Of a stretch of 43,159 nucleotides of DNA, positions 9,570-19,109 are shown in pieces (the stretch's first letter is position 1; every line of letters starts with the position of its first letter). The notes below the pieces were generated by a model that saw nothing but the letters and a program-made list of their open reading frames with translations, ran no database searches and was not told where the DNA came from. Source of the stretch: an uncultured cyanobacterium. GTDB taxonomy: Bacteria > Cyanobacteriota > Cyanobacteriia > Cyanobacteriales > Nostocaceae. The stretch spans positions 1-43,159 of the forward strand of contig CAIVAU010000150.1 of NCBI GenBank assembly GCA_903903925.1, read 5' to 3'. The translations under genes and the position numbers were made by a program.

Positions 9570-9864
9570 AAGTTTATCGGAAAATTGTCTATTATTTTTT
9601 TCATGATACTATAGAATGAGGTTATTTTCGATGACATTTTTATTTGATTTGTTTTAATGATTTTTTCTAATGAGAATTAGAAATTTCTTGACTTTAGGTA
9701 TCGATTTTAGTTTTTAATATAAAAAAACAGTCAAAAATATATCAATGTATGCGATTTGAACTCCAGCTTCAATTCAAAAAATAGATTTAACTTCGTTTAT
9801 TCAGAGGGAGCAGGGAACTCCCTGCTCCCTGCTCCCTTCTTTTGTCAAATCATGAGGATTTATA
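9570..9864. promoter_or_regulatory. Divergent spacer between prenyl synthase and glycosyltransferase
   Basis: About 295 AT-rich bases separate the two divergent genes, so promoters for both must lie here, although I see no convincing consensus box. Near the glycosyltransferase, arms AGGGAGCAGGGA (9805-9816) and TCCCTGCTCCCT (9819-9830) form a perfect 12-base inverted repeat built from the CTCCCTG heptamer family. It ends 34 bases before the glycosyltransferase ATG. The ribosome site GAGG (9854-9857) lies 7 bases before that ATG. The hairpin would sit in the mRNA leader if transcription starts upstream of it. Confidence 0.6.
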
Positions 9865-11193
9865 ATGAACAAACAACCAACAAGTGTTGCCTGTCATTTA
9901 AAAAACGAAACAAGTAAATATATTGTACTCGTTACAACTGGATCTTATGGAGACGTGTTTCCTTTCCTGGCGATCGCTCAGCAGTTACAATTACGAGGAC
10001 ATTGTGTTATCCTTGCTACTCATGAGACTCATCGCCAGATAGTTGAATCCGAGGGGATTGAATTTCATTCTATTAGACCTAATGTCCACACTGATATAGA
10101 ACAAATCTGGCAGTTTATCGAGTTGCTCTCAAACTCACAACAACAGCTTGATTACGGCATTAGTTATTTAATGATGCCTTATTTGCGGTCAACATACTCT
10201 GACTTGATGACAGTTGCACATAAAGCTCAGTTGCTAATCACCCATCCTCTTGCTTGTGCAGCGACCCTCCTAGCTGAAAAAATGCAGATCAAGAGAATAT
10301 CTACTGTACTCGCACCTATATCATTTCTGTCTGCCTACGATTCCCCGTATGGTTCAACCACTCCATCCTCTGCCTATGAAGAAGCCTTAACATTGGTCGC
10401 CAAAGATAACTTCTATAGACAACTCCGTTGGCAAACACGTTTTTGGAGTTCACCCATACGTCAATTACGTGCAGAATTAGATTTACCACCAACTTCTGAC
10501 CTCTTATTTGAAGGACAACATTCATCTGAATTGGTACTTGCTTTATTCTCTCAGGTTTTAGCAACCCCTCAACTAGATTGGCCAACTCAAACTCAGGTAA
10601 CTGGGTTTCCTTTTTTCACCAGCCGCAATCTCAAAGGTCTGCCGAAAGAATTGGAAGATTTTCTACAACTGGGATCACCTCCTATTGTGTTCACTTTAGG
10701 TTCATTAATGGTTTGGGCACCAGGAAACTTTTATTTTGAAGGTGCAATAGCTGCCCAACAATTAGGCTATCGATGTGTTTTGTTGATGGGTCCAGGAGCT
10801 CATTGTGTGACTAAAGAGCAACTTCCACCTCATACTTACCCTATTGACTATGTTCCCCATGAGGCTATTTTTCCTCGCTCGGTAGCAATTGTCCATCATG
10901 GCGGTGTTGGGACTACAGCTCAAGCCTTACGTGCAGGTCGTCCAATGCTCATCATTCCTCAGGCTTTTGATCAGCCGGATAATGGTGCTCGATTAGTACG
11001 TTTAGGTGTCGCACGGATGCTTGAACGTCAGCATACTACTGCTAGTCATATTGCCGCAGAACTCAGACCATTACTGCTTGACAAGAGTTATACGGATAAA
11101 GCTGCGGAAGTTAGTCGTATCGTACAGGCAGAAAATGGTGTTGTTAACGCCTGCGATGCGATTGAAAGTCATTTGTTACTACGCAGCATTTGA
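9865..11193 (+). CDS. GT1-family UDP-glycosyltransferase (sterol/carotenoid glycosyltransferase type)
   Basis: 442 residues, two Rossmann halves of the GT-B fold. The N-terminal half opens with IVLVTTGSYGDVFPFLAIAQQLQLRGH, as in MGT/YjiC and sterol glucosyltransferases. The C-terminal half has FTLGSLMVWAPGNF, then the nucleotide-sugar signature VHHGGVGTTAQALRAGRPMLIIPQAFDQPDNGARL, including the HGG turn and the final D-Q pair. The enzyme would move a hexose from UDP-sugar (or dTDP-sugar) to a hydrophobic acceptor. Because it diverges from the prenyl synthase operon, a hydroxylated isoprenoid acceptor is plausible (CrtX-like logic), but that is inference from position. A GAGG ribosome site is well spaced. 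The stop is followed by a long palindrome. Confidence 0.92.
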   Translation: MNKQPTSVACHLKNETSKYIVLVTTGSYGDVFPFLAIAQQLQLRGHCVILATHETHRQIVESEGIEFHSIRPNVHTDIEQIWQFIELLSNSQQQLDYGISYLMMPYLRSTYSDLMTVAHKAQLLITHPLACAATLLAEKMQIKRISTVLAPISFLSAYDSPYGSTTPSSAYEEALTLVAKDNFYRQLRWQTRFWSSPIRQLRAELDLPPTSDLLFEGQHSSELVLALFSQVLATPQLDWPTQTQVTGFPFFTSRNLKGLPKELEDFLQLGSPPIVFTLGSLMVWAPGNFYFEGAIAAQQLGYRCVLLMGPGAHCVTKEQLPPHTYPIDYVPHEAIFPRSVAIVHHGGVGTTAQALRAGRPMLIIPQAFDQPDNGARLVRLGVARMLERQHTTASHIAAELRPLLLDKSYTDKAAEVSRIVQAENGVVNACDAIESHLLLRSI

Positions 11194-11197
11194 CTCT

Positions 11198-11233
11198 AGT
11201 AGGTTGAGTTTGGTTAACCAAACCCAACCTACT
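11198..11233. terminator. Palindrome between convergent genes (bidirectional terminator)
   Basis: An 18-base inverted repeat, centred at 11215/11216 on GGTTAACC, has one mismatch; the left arm begins AGTAGGTTG and the right arm ends CAACCTACT. It lies between the convergent stops of the glycosyltransferase (11193) and the FG-GAP gene (11271). It could end transcription in either direction, or be a dispersed palindromic repeat of the GTAGGTTGGG type common in cyanobacterial genomes. Confidence 0.65.
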
Positions 11234-11270
11234 TAAGTAAGGCTTTTCGATTTACTTAGGTTTATCTGCC

Positions 11271-13013
11271 TTATCTCTGACCGATAACGTATACAGAGCC
11301 ATAATAGTAAATACCACCTTTAGCTCCATAGGTCGAAGCGTTAGTTCTGTATCTGGTCAGGGGTGCCCCTAACAAAGCTACTCCCCAACTAGTGAGCGAA
11401 ACAGAACGCTTATCATAATTATCCAAACCAGCAGTGTATTCCTCGTTCATTCTATCAGCTACGAATTTGTATTCTTGCTTCCACTCTCCGTTTTCTAGCT
11501 GGAAAATATAGGCACCCCCACTATTGTCCCATGTGATTCCCTCAAGACCTTTAGTCCCAACAACAGCTCGATTTCCATTGATGGTGACAGCGTTGCCAAA
11601 CCAGTCGTTAGCATTTAAATCAGGAGGTTGTAGCTTTGGTTTTTGCACCCACACCCCGTTTTCTAAATGGAAGACATAAACAGCTCCCGTATCCACTATT
11701 CCTGGTAAAGTATCAGCATATGGTGCACCCACAAAAGCCCATTCTCCATTGATAGCAACAGAGTTACCGAACCAGTCAGTTTTTAACTCAGCAGGTTGCA
11801 GCCTGTGTTTTTGTACCCATACTCCACTTTCTAAATGGAAGATATAAGCAGCTCCAGCATCACCAGCAACGCCTGGAATATCAGTCAATTTTGCGCCGAC
11901 AATAGCCCATTCTCCATTGATGTCAACAGAGTAACCGAACCAGTCAGCAGCTTTTAACTCACGAGGTTGCAGCTTTTGTTTTTGCACCCATACTCCACTT
12001 TCTAAATGGAAGATATAAGCAGCTCCAGTATCACCAGCAACGCCTGGAATATCAGCAAGGCGTACACCAACAATAGCCCAGTCTCCATCGATAGCGACAG
12101 AGTCGCCGAAGTAGTCACTAGCTTGTAAATCAGGAGGTGCGAGCCTATCTTTTTGCACCCATTGCCCATTTTCTAAATGGAAGATATAAGCAGATCCACC
12201 ATCAGGTTTAACGACATCGCTTAAAACTGCGCCAACAATAGCCCAGTCTCCATTGATATCAACAGAGTAGCCGAAGTAGTCCCCAGCTTTCAATTCAGGA
12301 GGTTGCAGCTTCTGTGTTTGCAGCCATGAGCCATCGTTCTGTAGCTGGAAAATCAAGGCAGCACCAAAATCATTGCCACCATCACCAACAAATGCTCTCT
12401 CATGTAAATGTGCGCCGACAATTAGCCATTGTCCACTGGTAGCAGTTGACGTGCCGAAGCGACTGTCCCAATCAGGGTTACTTTCAAAGACTCTTTGAAT
12501 TTCCAACCACCTAGTTTTAGTGATGGGAATTGGTGGTTGCGGACCTGGGGGAATTGCTGGCGAACCCCAGGTAATTGAACGAGTGACGCTTACAGGTGAG
12601 TTAGGCGATAATTGTTCAACAGCAGTTCCGGGGGCACCTTTTTGCCCAATAAGTGCCCATGAGCCTTGGAATTGCAGGGTTCCAAATTGAGTGCTACCAA
12701 TTAATTCCAAAGCCGCAATAATTGGGTCTAGTGGTTGAAACAAATTAGCAATAGCATCATCTTTAACAGCAAGTACCACTATTTGTCCAGTGGCAACATT
12801 ATTGTTGATAAAATCAACAAATCGTTGGGCATTACCTGGGAGAAATGTATCGAAGGAGACTTTATAGACGATTTGACCCGTTTGTTGGTCAAAAACTGCT
12901 ACATTTAATCCTCTGGTATAGGTACCAAACCCAATTTCCGTGCCATTGACGCTAATCTTGGCAAAGTTACCACCCTTAGCACCTGCTGATTCAACTAGAA
13001 TTGTGTCGCTCAT
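11271..13013 (-). CDS. ILEI/PANDER-like domain fused to FG-GAP beta-propeller
   Basis: 580 residues, no evident signal peptide. Residues about 20-140 match the ILEI (FAM3/PANDER) domain known from animal secreted proteins: LNVAVFDQQTGQIVYKVSFD, then FVDFINNNVATGQIVVLAVKDDA, LIGSTQFGTLQFQGSWALIG and a following QKGAPG. After a proline-rich linker (AIPPGPQPPIPI), about six to seven repeats of 45-55 residues follow, each with a DWFGYSVDINGEWAIVGA-type core and an AAYIFHLESGVWVQKQKL-type tail; these are FG-GAP/integrin-type blades. Function is unknown: surface adhesion, carbohydrate binding or toxin delivery are possible. It lies upstream-adjacent on the same strand to a ricin-type lectin gene (321-base gap), so the two may act together. 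AAGGA lies about 10 bases before the ATG. Confidence 0.8.
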   Translation of the reverse strand: MSDTILVESAGAKGGNFAKISVNGTEIGFGTYTRGLNVAVFDQQTGQIVYKVSFDTFLPGNAQRFVDFINNNVATGQIVVLAVKDDAIANLFQPLDPIIAALELIGSTQFGTLQFQGSWALIGQKGAPGTAVEQLSPNSPVSVTRSITWGSPAIPPGPQPPIPITKTRWLEIQRVFESNPDWDSRFGTSTATSGQWLIVGAHLHERAFVGDGGNDFGAALIFQLQNDGSWLQTQKLQPPELKAGDYFGYSVDINGDWAIVGAVLSDVVKPDGGSAYIFHLENGQWVQKDRLAPPDLQASDYFGDSVAIDGDWAIVGVRLADIPGVAGDTGAAYIFHLESGVWVQKQKLQPRELKAADWFGYSVDINGEWAIVGAKLTDIPGVAGDAGAAYIFHLESGVWVQKHRLQPAELKTDWFGNSVAINGEWAFVGAPYADTLPGIVDTGAVYVFHLENGVWVQKPKLQPPDLNANDWFGNAVTINGNRAVVGTKGLEGITWDNSGGAYIFQLENGEWKQEYKFVADRMNEEYTAGLDNYDKRSVSLTSWGVALLGAPLTRYRTNASTYGAKGGIYYYGSVYVIGQR

Positions 13014-13334
13014 CGATGATTATCCTTCACTTTGTAAATTAATTGGAATGCTATGAAACCTTTCCAGCACACATAGATACCAAGATCTGGGAGAGCTTTT
13101 GGTATTCTGGATTCAGGCAAGATCAGAAAGAATTAAGGCATCATGTAAAAATAAGTTGTACAAATTTGATTTGGAACAAGTCGTGAGCTTAACTTCCTCA
13201 TCAAAATTGTTCAAGTTATTTTTGCAAGGCGCTTAAGAACGAGACTGTGAGCAATTAGATTTTATCTGCACAAGAATACACACCTTTCTTGATCTTGATA
13301 TCAGCATAAAATCCCTGGTTCTATCTGCAGAAGC

Positions 13335-14222
13335 TTAGCTCACTTCCTCAAATTTCCATTTTTGGTTATCACTTCCCACTAGGTCATACTGGGTGATATC
13401 GGCTTCATTTTCCGTGCTACTGCTTTTTACATCTAAAACTTTACCACTATGCTTAGCAATAATGTAGAAGTAGCCATCTTCTGCTGCTAGCAATAGCCAT
13501 TTTTGGTTGTCAGATCCTGTTGGTTCGTACTGTACTATGTTTTCGGCATTTTCTTGACTACTACCTGGCACATCTAAAACTTTATTGCTATGCTTAGCAA
13601 CCAGAGAATAAGAGTCACTGTCCACTTTTTTTAATAACCATTTCTGGTTATCACTTCTGGCGTTGTCATACTGTACTACCTGCGCTAGATTTTCTGTGCT
13701 ACCACCTTTGACATCTAAAACTTTACCGCTGTGCTTAGCAGTAATGTAGTAATATTTTCCTCCTACAGGTGCAGATTGGTGAACGGAAACAGACTCTGTT
13801 ACAGGATTTACAGGAACAAATTCCCATTGCTGACTTAGATCACCTTTGATTGGCGCAAAAACAACTGGAAGAAATACCCATGGAATACCTCCCAAAATCT
13901 CTAGCACTAAGCCAGTTAACTTACTTTGTATGACTCCTTCCTCTTTAATAATCCATTGCTGAGTGACTGTACCGTTTGATGGGTTGGCAACAGATGTGTT
14001 GAACAAACTATACTCACCATCTTTACCATCTAGCACAAAACCATTGAGCCTATTGACTATTAAGCCTTGACTATTGATAAACCATTGCTGACTCACTACA
14101 CCAGTGGATGGATATAAAATAATTGCTGTCCCTGGTTCTGGATTGCTTCCTGCAAGATCTAAGACGAAATCGCCGAACTTGCTTTTGATGAAAAAGTATT
14201 CTGAAGGTTTAGGTAAGCTCAT
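13335..14222 (-). CDS. Ricin-type beta-trefoil lectin-like protein
   Basis: 295 residues without signal peptide, built almost entirely of ricin-B type units. The second half has three near-identical blocks with KHSGKVLDVKGGS...VQYD...SDNQKWLL (residues about 150-295), each ending in the Q-x-W motif (NQKWLL, NQKWLL, NQKWKF). The first half has weaker units (KFGDFVLDLAGSN...SQQWFI, LNGFVLDG...TQQWII, TGLVLEI...SQQWEF). Six units make two trefoils. Such domains bind galactose-type or other glycans. No catalytic domain is attached. Lack of a signal peptide means export would need a non-Sec route or the protein acts inside the cell. It lies next to the ILEI/FG-GAP gene on the same strand. Confidence 0.88.
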   Translation of the reverse strand: MSLPKPSEYFFIKSKFGDFVLDLAGSNPEPGTAIILYPSTGVVSQQWFINSQGLIVNRLNGFVLDGKDGEYSLFNTSVANPSNGTVTQQWIIKEEGVIQSKLTGLVLEILGGIPWVFLPVVFAPIKGDLSQQWEFVPVNPVTESVSVHQSAPVGGKYYYITAKHSGKVLDVKGGSTENLAQVVQYDNARSDNQKWLLKKVDSDSYSLVAKHSNKVLDVPGSSQENAENIVQYEPTGSDNQKWLLLAAEDGYFYIIAKHSGKVLDVKSSSTENEADITQYDLVGSDNQKWKFEEVS

Positions 14223-16059
14223 GTTTTGTTTCTTGGCTAATGAGTACTTTGATATTTCAAGTGCTAACTGCTACTAGCTTATCAAGCTGAAGTTAAGGGG
14301 CAAGCCTCCTTTGTTTATAGTTGTGCAGTAAGCACTAACTCCAATCCGAGACGCTGCATATCCGAGAGATTCTACGAACACAGAGCAACTACAAACTCAT
14401 CACAAGAATCTTGACGGACTACTACTTTAACAAGAAAGAATTCAGGAGTCAGCAACCAAAATTCAGCGCTAATTCTGTCCGATGAACGGATGAATAAAGC
14501 GGTTTAATTCATCTGACAAAATCCCTTGCTAGTGGATATTTTCTGTTAAGAATATTTTCTGTCTTTTAATCAAACAGCAGTCAAAATCCCAGTAAATTGT
14601 GGCGTAAATACGCCTACGCTTTTCAAGGACTGCAAATGATGATTTTTTCAAATTCCGTAATGGTGGGTTTATTTCCGCCATCCTGTACTAGCTGATTAAT
14701 TCAGACATCAGAGTCAGAATTCTTCAACAGTTAGGTTGAAATTTGTGTCTGTATTGAGTAACCTTTATTTTTGGTGACTATGATCACAATAAAGTGATAA
14801 ATAACATCTTGTCAAGTAGTCTACTACACAAAAAAATTGCCCTAAATGAGCAAGCGTCCAGATTCTTGTAGTCAAGAATACGTTTGAATTTTTATGCTTT
14901 AAATGATTCAGTCGAAGAATTTCGCCTAATTCTAGTGAATTTAAACGCTCAGTCAACCAAAAAGTTTTTTCCGTTTGTAGTCTGTGATACTCTACTTTTG
15001 TAGAGACCGACCCAGAGAATTCACTCTTGAAGCGATACGTCTCGGTTTTCTTTTTAGTACTATTGATAATTATTCTCATTTATATGATCCTAATTGATCT
15101 TGTTGTGTCAGGCTACAAAGGTTACAGCCCTCCGGGCAAGGCAGCTATACTGCTATATTGATGTGATGGTTTATACCTGTTTAACTCATGCTGTGTGTCA
15201 TAGGCTTGACAAGTTTGCCGACTTAACATATAGGCTTTTTATGCTGTAGTTTATGTGGTCAACACCATGTTGAAAAAACTAATTAATGGCAATACTACGT
15301 GAGTCCCTATGTCATGTGTCAAGCTGCTAATAAGGTACTTGCCAACTAAAATTTGTAGTGAGAATATATGGGCGACTTCGTCAGGAGTTAGAATTTATAA
15401 GGGTTTGGTATCTGTCTTCACTCTTCTTAGACTGCGACTGTTATCGCTCAATTCCTTAACAATTCTGAATTCTGTATTTTGACGGATGTCTTCTTACAAT
15501 TGGTATATACCCAAATTGCTTCTATTTCCTTTGTCCTTCATTATCCTTGCCCTGGCATTCCTGCTTAAAATGAGCAACTGATACTTGAAAGCTGTGATTG
15601 AGACCACTAAATATAATTTTTTTGGTATTTAAACTACTTATTACCCTAATACTTCTGTACTCTTCAAAAATTTTTAAGTAACAATTTGTGTGTTTTGGAT
15701 TCAAGTAGCAGCAATTTGCCTTTTAGACAACCGTAAACGCGACTCCATTAATATAATTTTCAAATATTATTAAGTTTTAACAATAAAATTCTTAATTAAT
15801 CGAAAAACTTTTATGCAACTCAAATCCTCTGTTCAGAAAGGTTTTGCGCCTAGAATACCATGTTGAAGTTGATAAATTTACTAAGACTTACGCTAAAACC
15901 CTGATCCCTTAGTATGGAAGTTCATGCTAGTCTGTTGCAGTTATAAGCAAAAAGTGAAAGCGGAACGAGTTTATGTTTGGGGGGAAAGTCACTCTCTGGA
16001 GTGTCAGTTTCCATTAATTGTGAAACCTCTGTTCTACAGTCGCTTTAAAATTCGGACGC
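14223..16059. other. Long spacer without a convincing gene
   Basis: About 1.8 kb between the ricin-type gene and the rlpA-like gene. Reading frames here are short, lack ribosome sites and show no family resemblance. Visible elements are small hairpins at 14489-14513 (GATGAATAAA against TTTAATTCATC) and 14601-14614 (GGCGTA-AA-TACGCC), and a repeated ATATTTTCTGT near 14535-14560. Base use is AT-rich. Nothing I can see identifies an RNA gene, but the length would allow one or the remains of a decayed gene. Confidence 0.5.
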
Positions 16060-17106
16060 ATGAATCAAAGACATTTTTTGACTGTTGTCGCTCTGTTTAC
16101 TACTGTTTTGGGGATACCGTCTGTCGGACGTGCCCAAACGCCCAAGGAAAAGGCCCCAGTTTCGCCACCTGCACCTTCTAGTGAGGTGATGAAAGTGGGA
16201 GAGTACCAATCCCCGACAGGGAAACTTGCCTCGGATGTTAGTGTGATTGCGGAAATTCACGCTCACGAACTGGCAGGACATCAGGCAGCAACGCTCTATG
16301 TTCGCAATATTCCTGTTCTCACCTTTATCGGTCAACAACCAGTTGCAACCCAAGAGACTAAAGTTGGTGTCATCGGCAACTTGGTGGCAACAGTTGGGAC
16401 AAATCTGACTAACAAGGACTTTGATGACCCAGTGCAAAGGGCTACAGCAGTAGCGGCTAAGATCAATCAGCTAATCGAGGATAAGGTGGATGCCAACAAG
16501 ATTACAGTGAGTTGGAAATCTGGAGGCAACGTCGGTGTAAATGAAGCCGAGAACAAAAGCTCAGATGCTCAACAAAAACCACGCGATCGCTACACAATCA
16601 AAGTTGATCGCGAAGAACTGGTAGAAATCGATAGCAGTACACGACTAGCAACCTCCACCAACAATCGAGCAAAAGATGCATTGCAAGCTGCCAATCGTCT
16701 CCGGAAACTTATAGGGAATGCATCACCCCTAGGCGAGATTGCCGATTTACCAGGTCGATTTTCAGTGCCAATACCAAAGTTGCCAAAACAGATTTCCATT
16801 GGACCAGTAGTAATTTCTCTTAAGGGTGTAGCTTCTTGGTATGGTTATGATGGTTCTGGGAATGAGACCGCTGCAGGTGAGAGGTACAATCCCGAAGGGA
16901 TGACAGCTGCCCATCGCAGCTTACCACTGGGCACAAAGGTCCGTGTTACAAACACCCACAATGGTCGTTCTGTGGTTGTGCGCATTAATGACCGAGGCCC
17001 CTATGTCCGGGGTCGAATTATTGACCTTTCTGCTGCTGCTGCACGTATTTTGGGAATGATGAGCAGTGGCGTCGCACCCGTACAGATAGATGTGCTGGGA
17101 AGGTAA
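16060..17106 (+). CDS. RlpA-like double-psi beta-barrel protein, exported
   Basis: 348 residues. An N-terminal signal peptide ([20 protein letters not shown], cleavage near GRAQ-T, residue 25-26) sends it to the periplasm. Residues 253-348 form the RlpA-type DPBB domain: [61 protein letters not shown] and the closing [10 protein letters not shown]. The Asp in INDRGP and the His in TAAH are the residues expected in lytic-transglycosylase-competent members. RlpA proteins cut or bind denuded peptidoglycan glycans at septa. The central region (40-240) is a cyanobacterial extension that I do not recognise; it has [13 protein letters not shown] and [18 protein letters not shown]. The gene appears monocistronic with repeats behind it. 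Confidence 0.9.
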   Translation: MNQRHFLTVVALFTTVLGIPSVGRAQTPKEKAPVSPPAPSSEVMKVGEYQSPTGKLASDVSVIAEIHAHELAGHQAATLYVRNIPVLTFIGQQPVATQETKVGVIGNLVATVGTNLTNKDFDDPVQRATAVAAKINQLIEDKVDANKITVSWKSGGNVGVNEAENKSSDAQQKPRDRYTIKVDREELVEIDSSTRLATSTNNRAKDALQAANRLRKLIGNASPLGEIADLPGRFSVPIPKLPKQISIGPVVISLKGVASWYGYDGSGNETAAGERYNPEGMTAAHRSLPLGTKVRVTNTHNGRSVVVRINDRGPYVRGRIIDLSAAAARILGMMSSGVAPVQIDVLGR

Positions 17107-17268
17107 GAGGAGTGTGGGGGGTGTGGGAGGTGTGGGGAGTAGATGAGTAGGTGAGTAGGGGAGAAACTCCATACATACATAAACCTAGAGGATTGAAACC
17201 CAATGCAGGGAAGCCCAAAATATTTCTCTTCTCCTCTCCCCACACTCCCCACACTCCCCCCTGCCCCA
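17107..17268. repeat. GTGTGGGG / CCCCACAC repeat pair in the rlpA-panC spacer
   Basis: G-rich units (GTGTGGGGGGTGTGGGAGG, about 17111-17138) follow the rlpA-like stop and matching C-rich units (CTCCCCACACTCCCCACACT, about 17235-17255) lie about 100 bases later. The arms can pair. The design repeats that of the spacer behind aroB. This stretch separates rlpA from panC-cmk and leaves about 80 bases for the panC promoter. Confidence 0.75.
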
Positions 17269-17349
17269 GTTCCCCTAGTTAATAGTCTATTTTCCCTGTT
17301 TCGGATATAAACTAACGGGGAGAAAAGCTAGTAAAACTAGGGGTTTTTT

Positions 17350-18951
17350 GTGCGCCTGTTGACAACAGTCGCAGCTTTACGCTGCTATTTAGCTAAACAC
17401 CACGTAGAAAAACAGTTTCTGGAGCCACAGCCATTACAATTTGAGGTGACTGGCTGGGCACAGACAGCAGTCGGTTTGGTTCCTACTATGGGAGCCTTGC
17501 ATCAAGGTCATTTAAGTTTGATTCAACGGGCGCGACAAGAAAATACCACAGTTATTGTTAGTATTTTCGTCAATCCCTTGCAATTTGGCCCAACCGAGGA
17601 TTATCAGCGCTATCCTCATACTTCAGAGTCAGATCGGCAAGTGTGTGAACAAGCTGGGGTAGATGTAATTTTTGCGCCGACTCCGGAAGAGATGGGAGTC
17701 GCCTTGAAGAATATACAAGAGTCAAAAGTTACACAAGTGATTCCTCCATCTGCTATGATATCTGGCTTGTGTGGTCGTTCTCGATTGGGTCACTTTCAGG
17801 GTGTGGCTACGATTGTGACCAAGCTTTTTAACTTGGTACAGCCTGACCGAGCCTATTTTGGTCAAAAGGACGGACAACAGCTGGCAATTATCAGACGGCT
17901 GGTGGCTGATCTGAATTGGCCGATAGAGATTGTCTCTTGTCCAACGGTACGGGAAGCATCGGGTCTTGCCTTGAGTTCTCGTAACCAGTATTTGACGGCA
18001 ATACAAAAGCAGCAAGCAACGGTGTTATATCGTGGCTTGTGGCAAGCTGAAAAGGCGTTTCACGCTGGAGAACGAAACTCTCATGAGCTTTTGGCAGTCG
18101 TGCAGCAAGAAGTGGCAATGGTCAGTACTGTGTCCGTGGAATACATTGAATTGGTTGAACCGACTACGTTAATGCAATTACAAACAGTTGAGGAGGAAGG
18201 AATGATTGCGATCGCAGCACGCATTGGTTCTACACGCTTGATTGATAATACCATTTTGCGCGATCGCCAACCCATCATCGCGATCGATGGGCCAGCAGGC
18301 GCTGGAAAATCGACCGTTGCTCGTGAAGTGGCGAGAAATCTGGGTATAGTATATTTAGATACAGGTTCAATGTACCGTGCTGTCACCTGGTTGGTGTTGC
18401 AAAAGGGAATTGCTCTTGACGATGAGTGTGCGATCGCAGAATTAGTTAACCAGTGCGTAATTGAACTGGCACCGGGGCTTAATGTCCCATTTCCAGTTCA
18501 AGTGTGGATTAATGGTAATGATGTCACCCAGGCAATTCGCACGATTGAGGTGACTTCTATGGTGTCGGCAATAGCTGCACAAAGCGCTGTACGTCAAGCA
18601 CTGGTTAAACAACAGCAAAGCAGGGGTAAAAAAGGTGGTTTAGTTGCTGAAGGACGGGACATTGGGACTCACGTTTTCCCTGATGCAGAAGTAAAAGTTT
18701 TCTTAACTGCTTCTGTACATGAGCGTGGGCGTCGCCGCCTGCAAGACTTTCAAAAACAAGGTCAACTAAACGTGAGCTTAGAGCAGATCGAAAGAGACAT
18801 CGCCGAACGTGACTGGAAAGACAGTAATCGTACAGTTTCTCCTTTACGAAAAGCAGCAGATGCCATTGAAATTAATACTGATGGTCTTTCGGTGTTTGAG
18901 GTCACATCACAGATCGTTGACTTTTACAAGCAGCATCTATCTCATTTTTAA
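17350..18951 (+). CDS. panC/cmk: Bifunctional pantothenate synthetase / cytidylate kinase
   Basis: 533 residues joining two enzymes, an arrangement characteristic of cyanobacteria. The PanC half (1 to about 285) joins pantoate and beta-alanine with ATP to give pantothenate for coenzyme A: LVPTMGALHQGHLSLI, VSIFVNPLQFGPTEDYQRYP, FGQKDGQQLAIIRRLV and LALSSRNQYL. The kinase half (about 305-533) phosphorylates CMP/dCMP: P-loop IAIDGPAGAGKSTVAREVA, LDTGSMYRAVTWL, EGRDIGTHVFPDA and the RxxxD-type lid region. The start is a GTG at 17350, the only position that keeps the conserved MRLLTTVAAL. The stop lies just before an AGTCAGG heptamer array. Confidence 0.96.
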   Translation: MRLLTTVAALRCYLAKHHVEKQFLEPQPLQFEVTGWAQTAVGLVPTMGALHQGHLSLIQRARQENTTVIVSIFVNPLQFGPTEDYQRYPHTSESDRQVCEQAGVDVIFAPTPEEMGVALKNIQESKVTQVIPPSAMISGLCGRSRLGHFQGVATIVTKLFNLVQPDRAYFGQKDGQQLAIIRRLVADLNWPIEIVSCPTVREASGLALSSRNQYLTAIQKQQATVLYRGLWQAEKAFHAGERNSHELLAVVQQEVAMVSTVSVEYIELVEPTTLMQLQTVEEEGMIAIAARIGSTRLIDNTILRDRQPIIAIDGPAGAGKSTVAREVARNLGIVYLDTGSMYRAVTWLVLQKGIALDDECAIAELVNQCVIELAPGLNVPFPVQVWINGNDVTQAIRTIEVTSMVSAIAAQSAVRQALVKQQQSRGKKGGLVAEGRDIGTHVFPDAEVKVFLTASVHERGRRRLQDFQKQGQLNVSLEQIERDIAERDWKDSNRTVSPLRKAADAIEINTDGLSVFEVTSQIVDFYKQHLSHF

Positions 18952-18954
18952 CAT

Positions 18955-19018
<64 letters not shown>

Positions 19019-19109
19019 AAATACTCACTCCCCACACTCCTCTTCCCTCTCCTTGTGCGGGAAAGTATTGTTAAAATCTACTTTAGAATACGCATAGCGC
19101 CTGACGACG

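Noticed and set aside
14765..15079. 104-residue minus-strand frame in the long spacer
   Set aside because: It has no ribosome site, no recognisable domain, and unusual amino acid use. I could not support it as a gene.
15522..15704. 60-residue minus-strand frame in the long spacer
   Set aside because: It is short and AT-driven, with no start context and no family resemblance.
16045..16437. 130-residue minus-strand frame over the rlpA-like gene start
   Set aside because: It is antisense to a gene with a clear signal peptide and DPBB domain.
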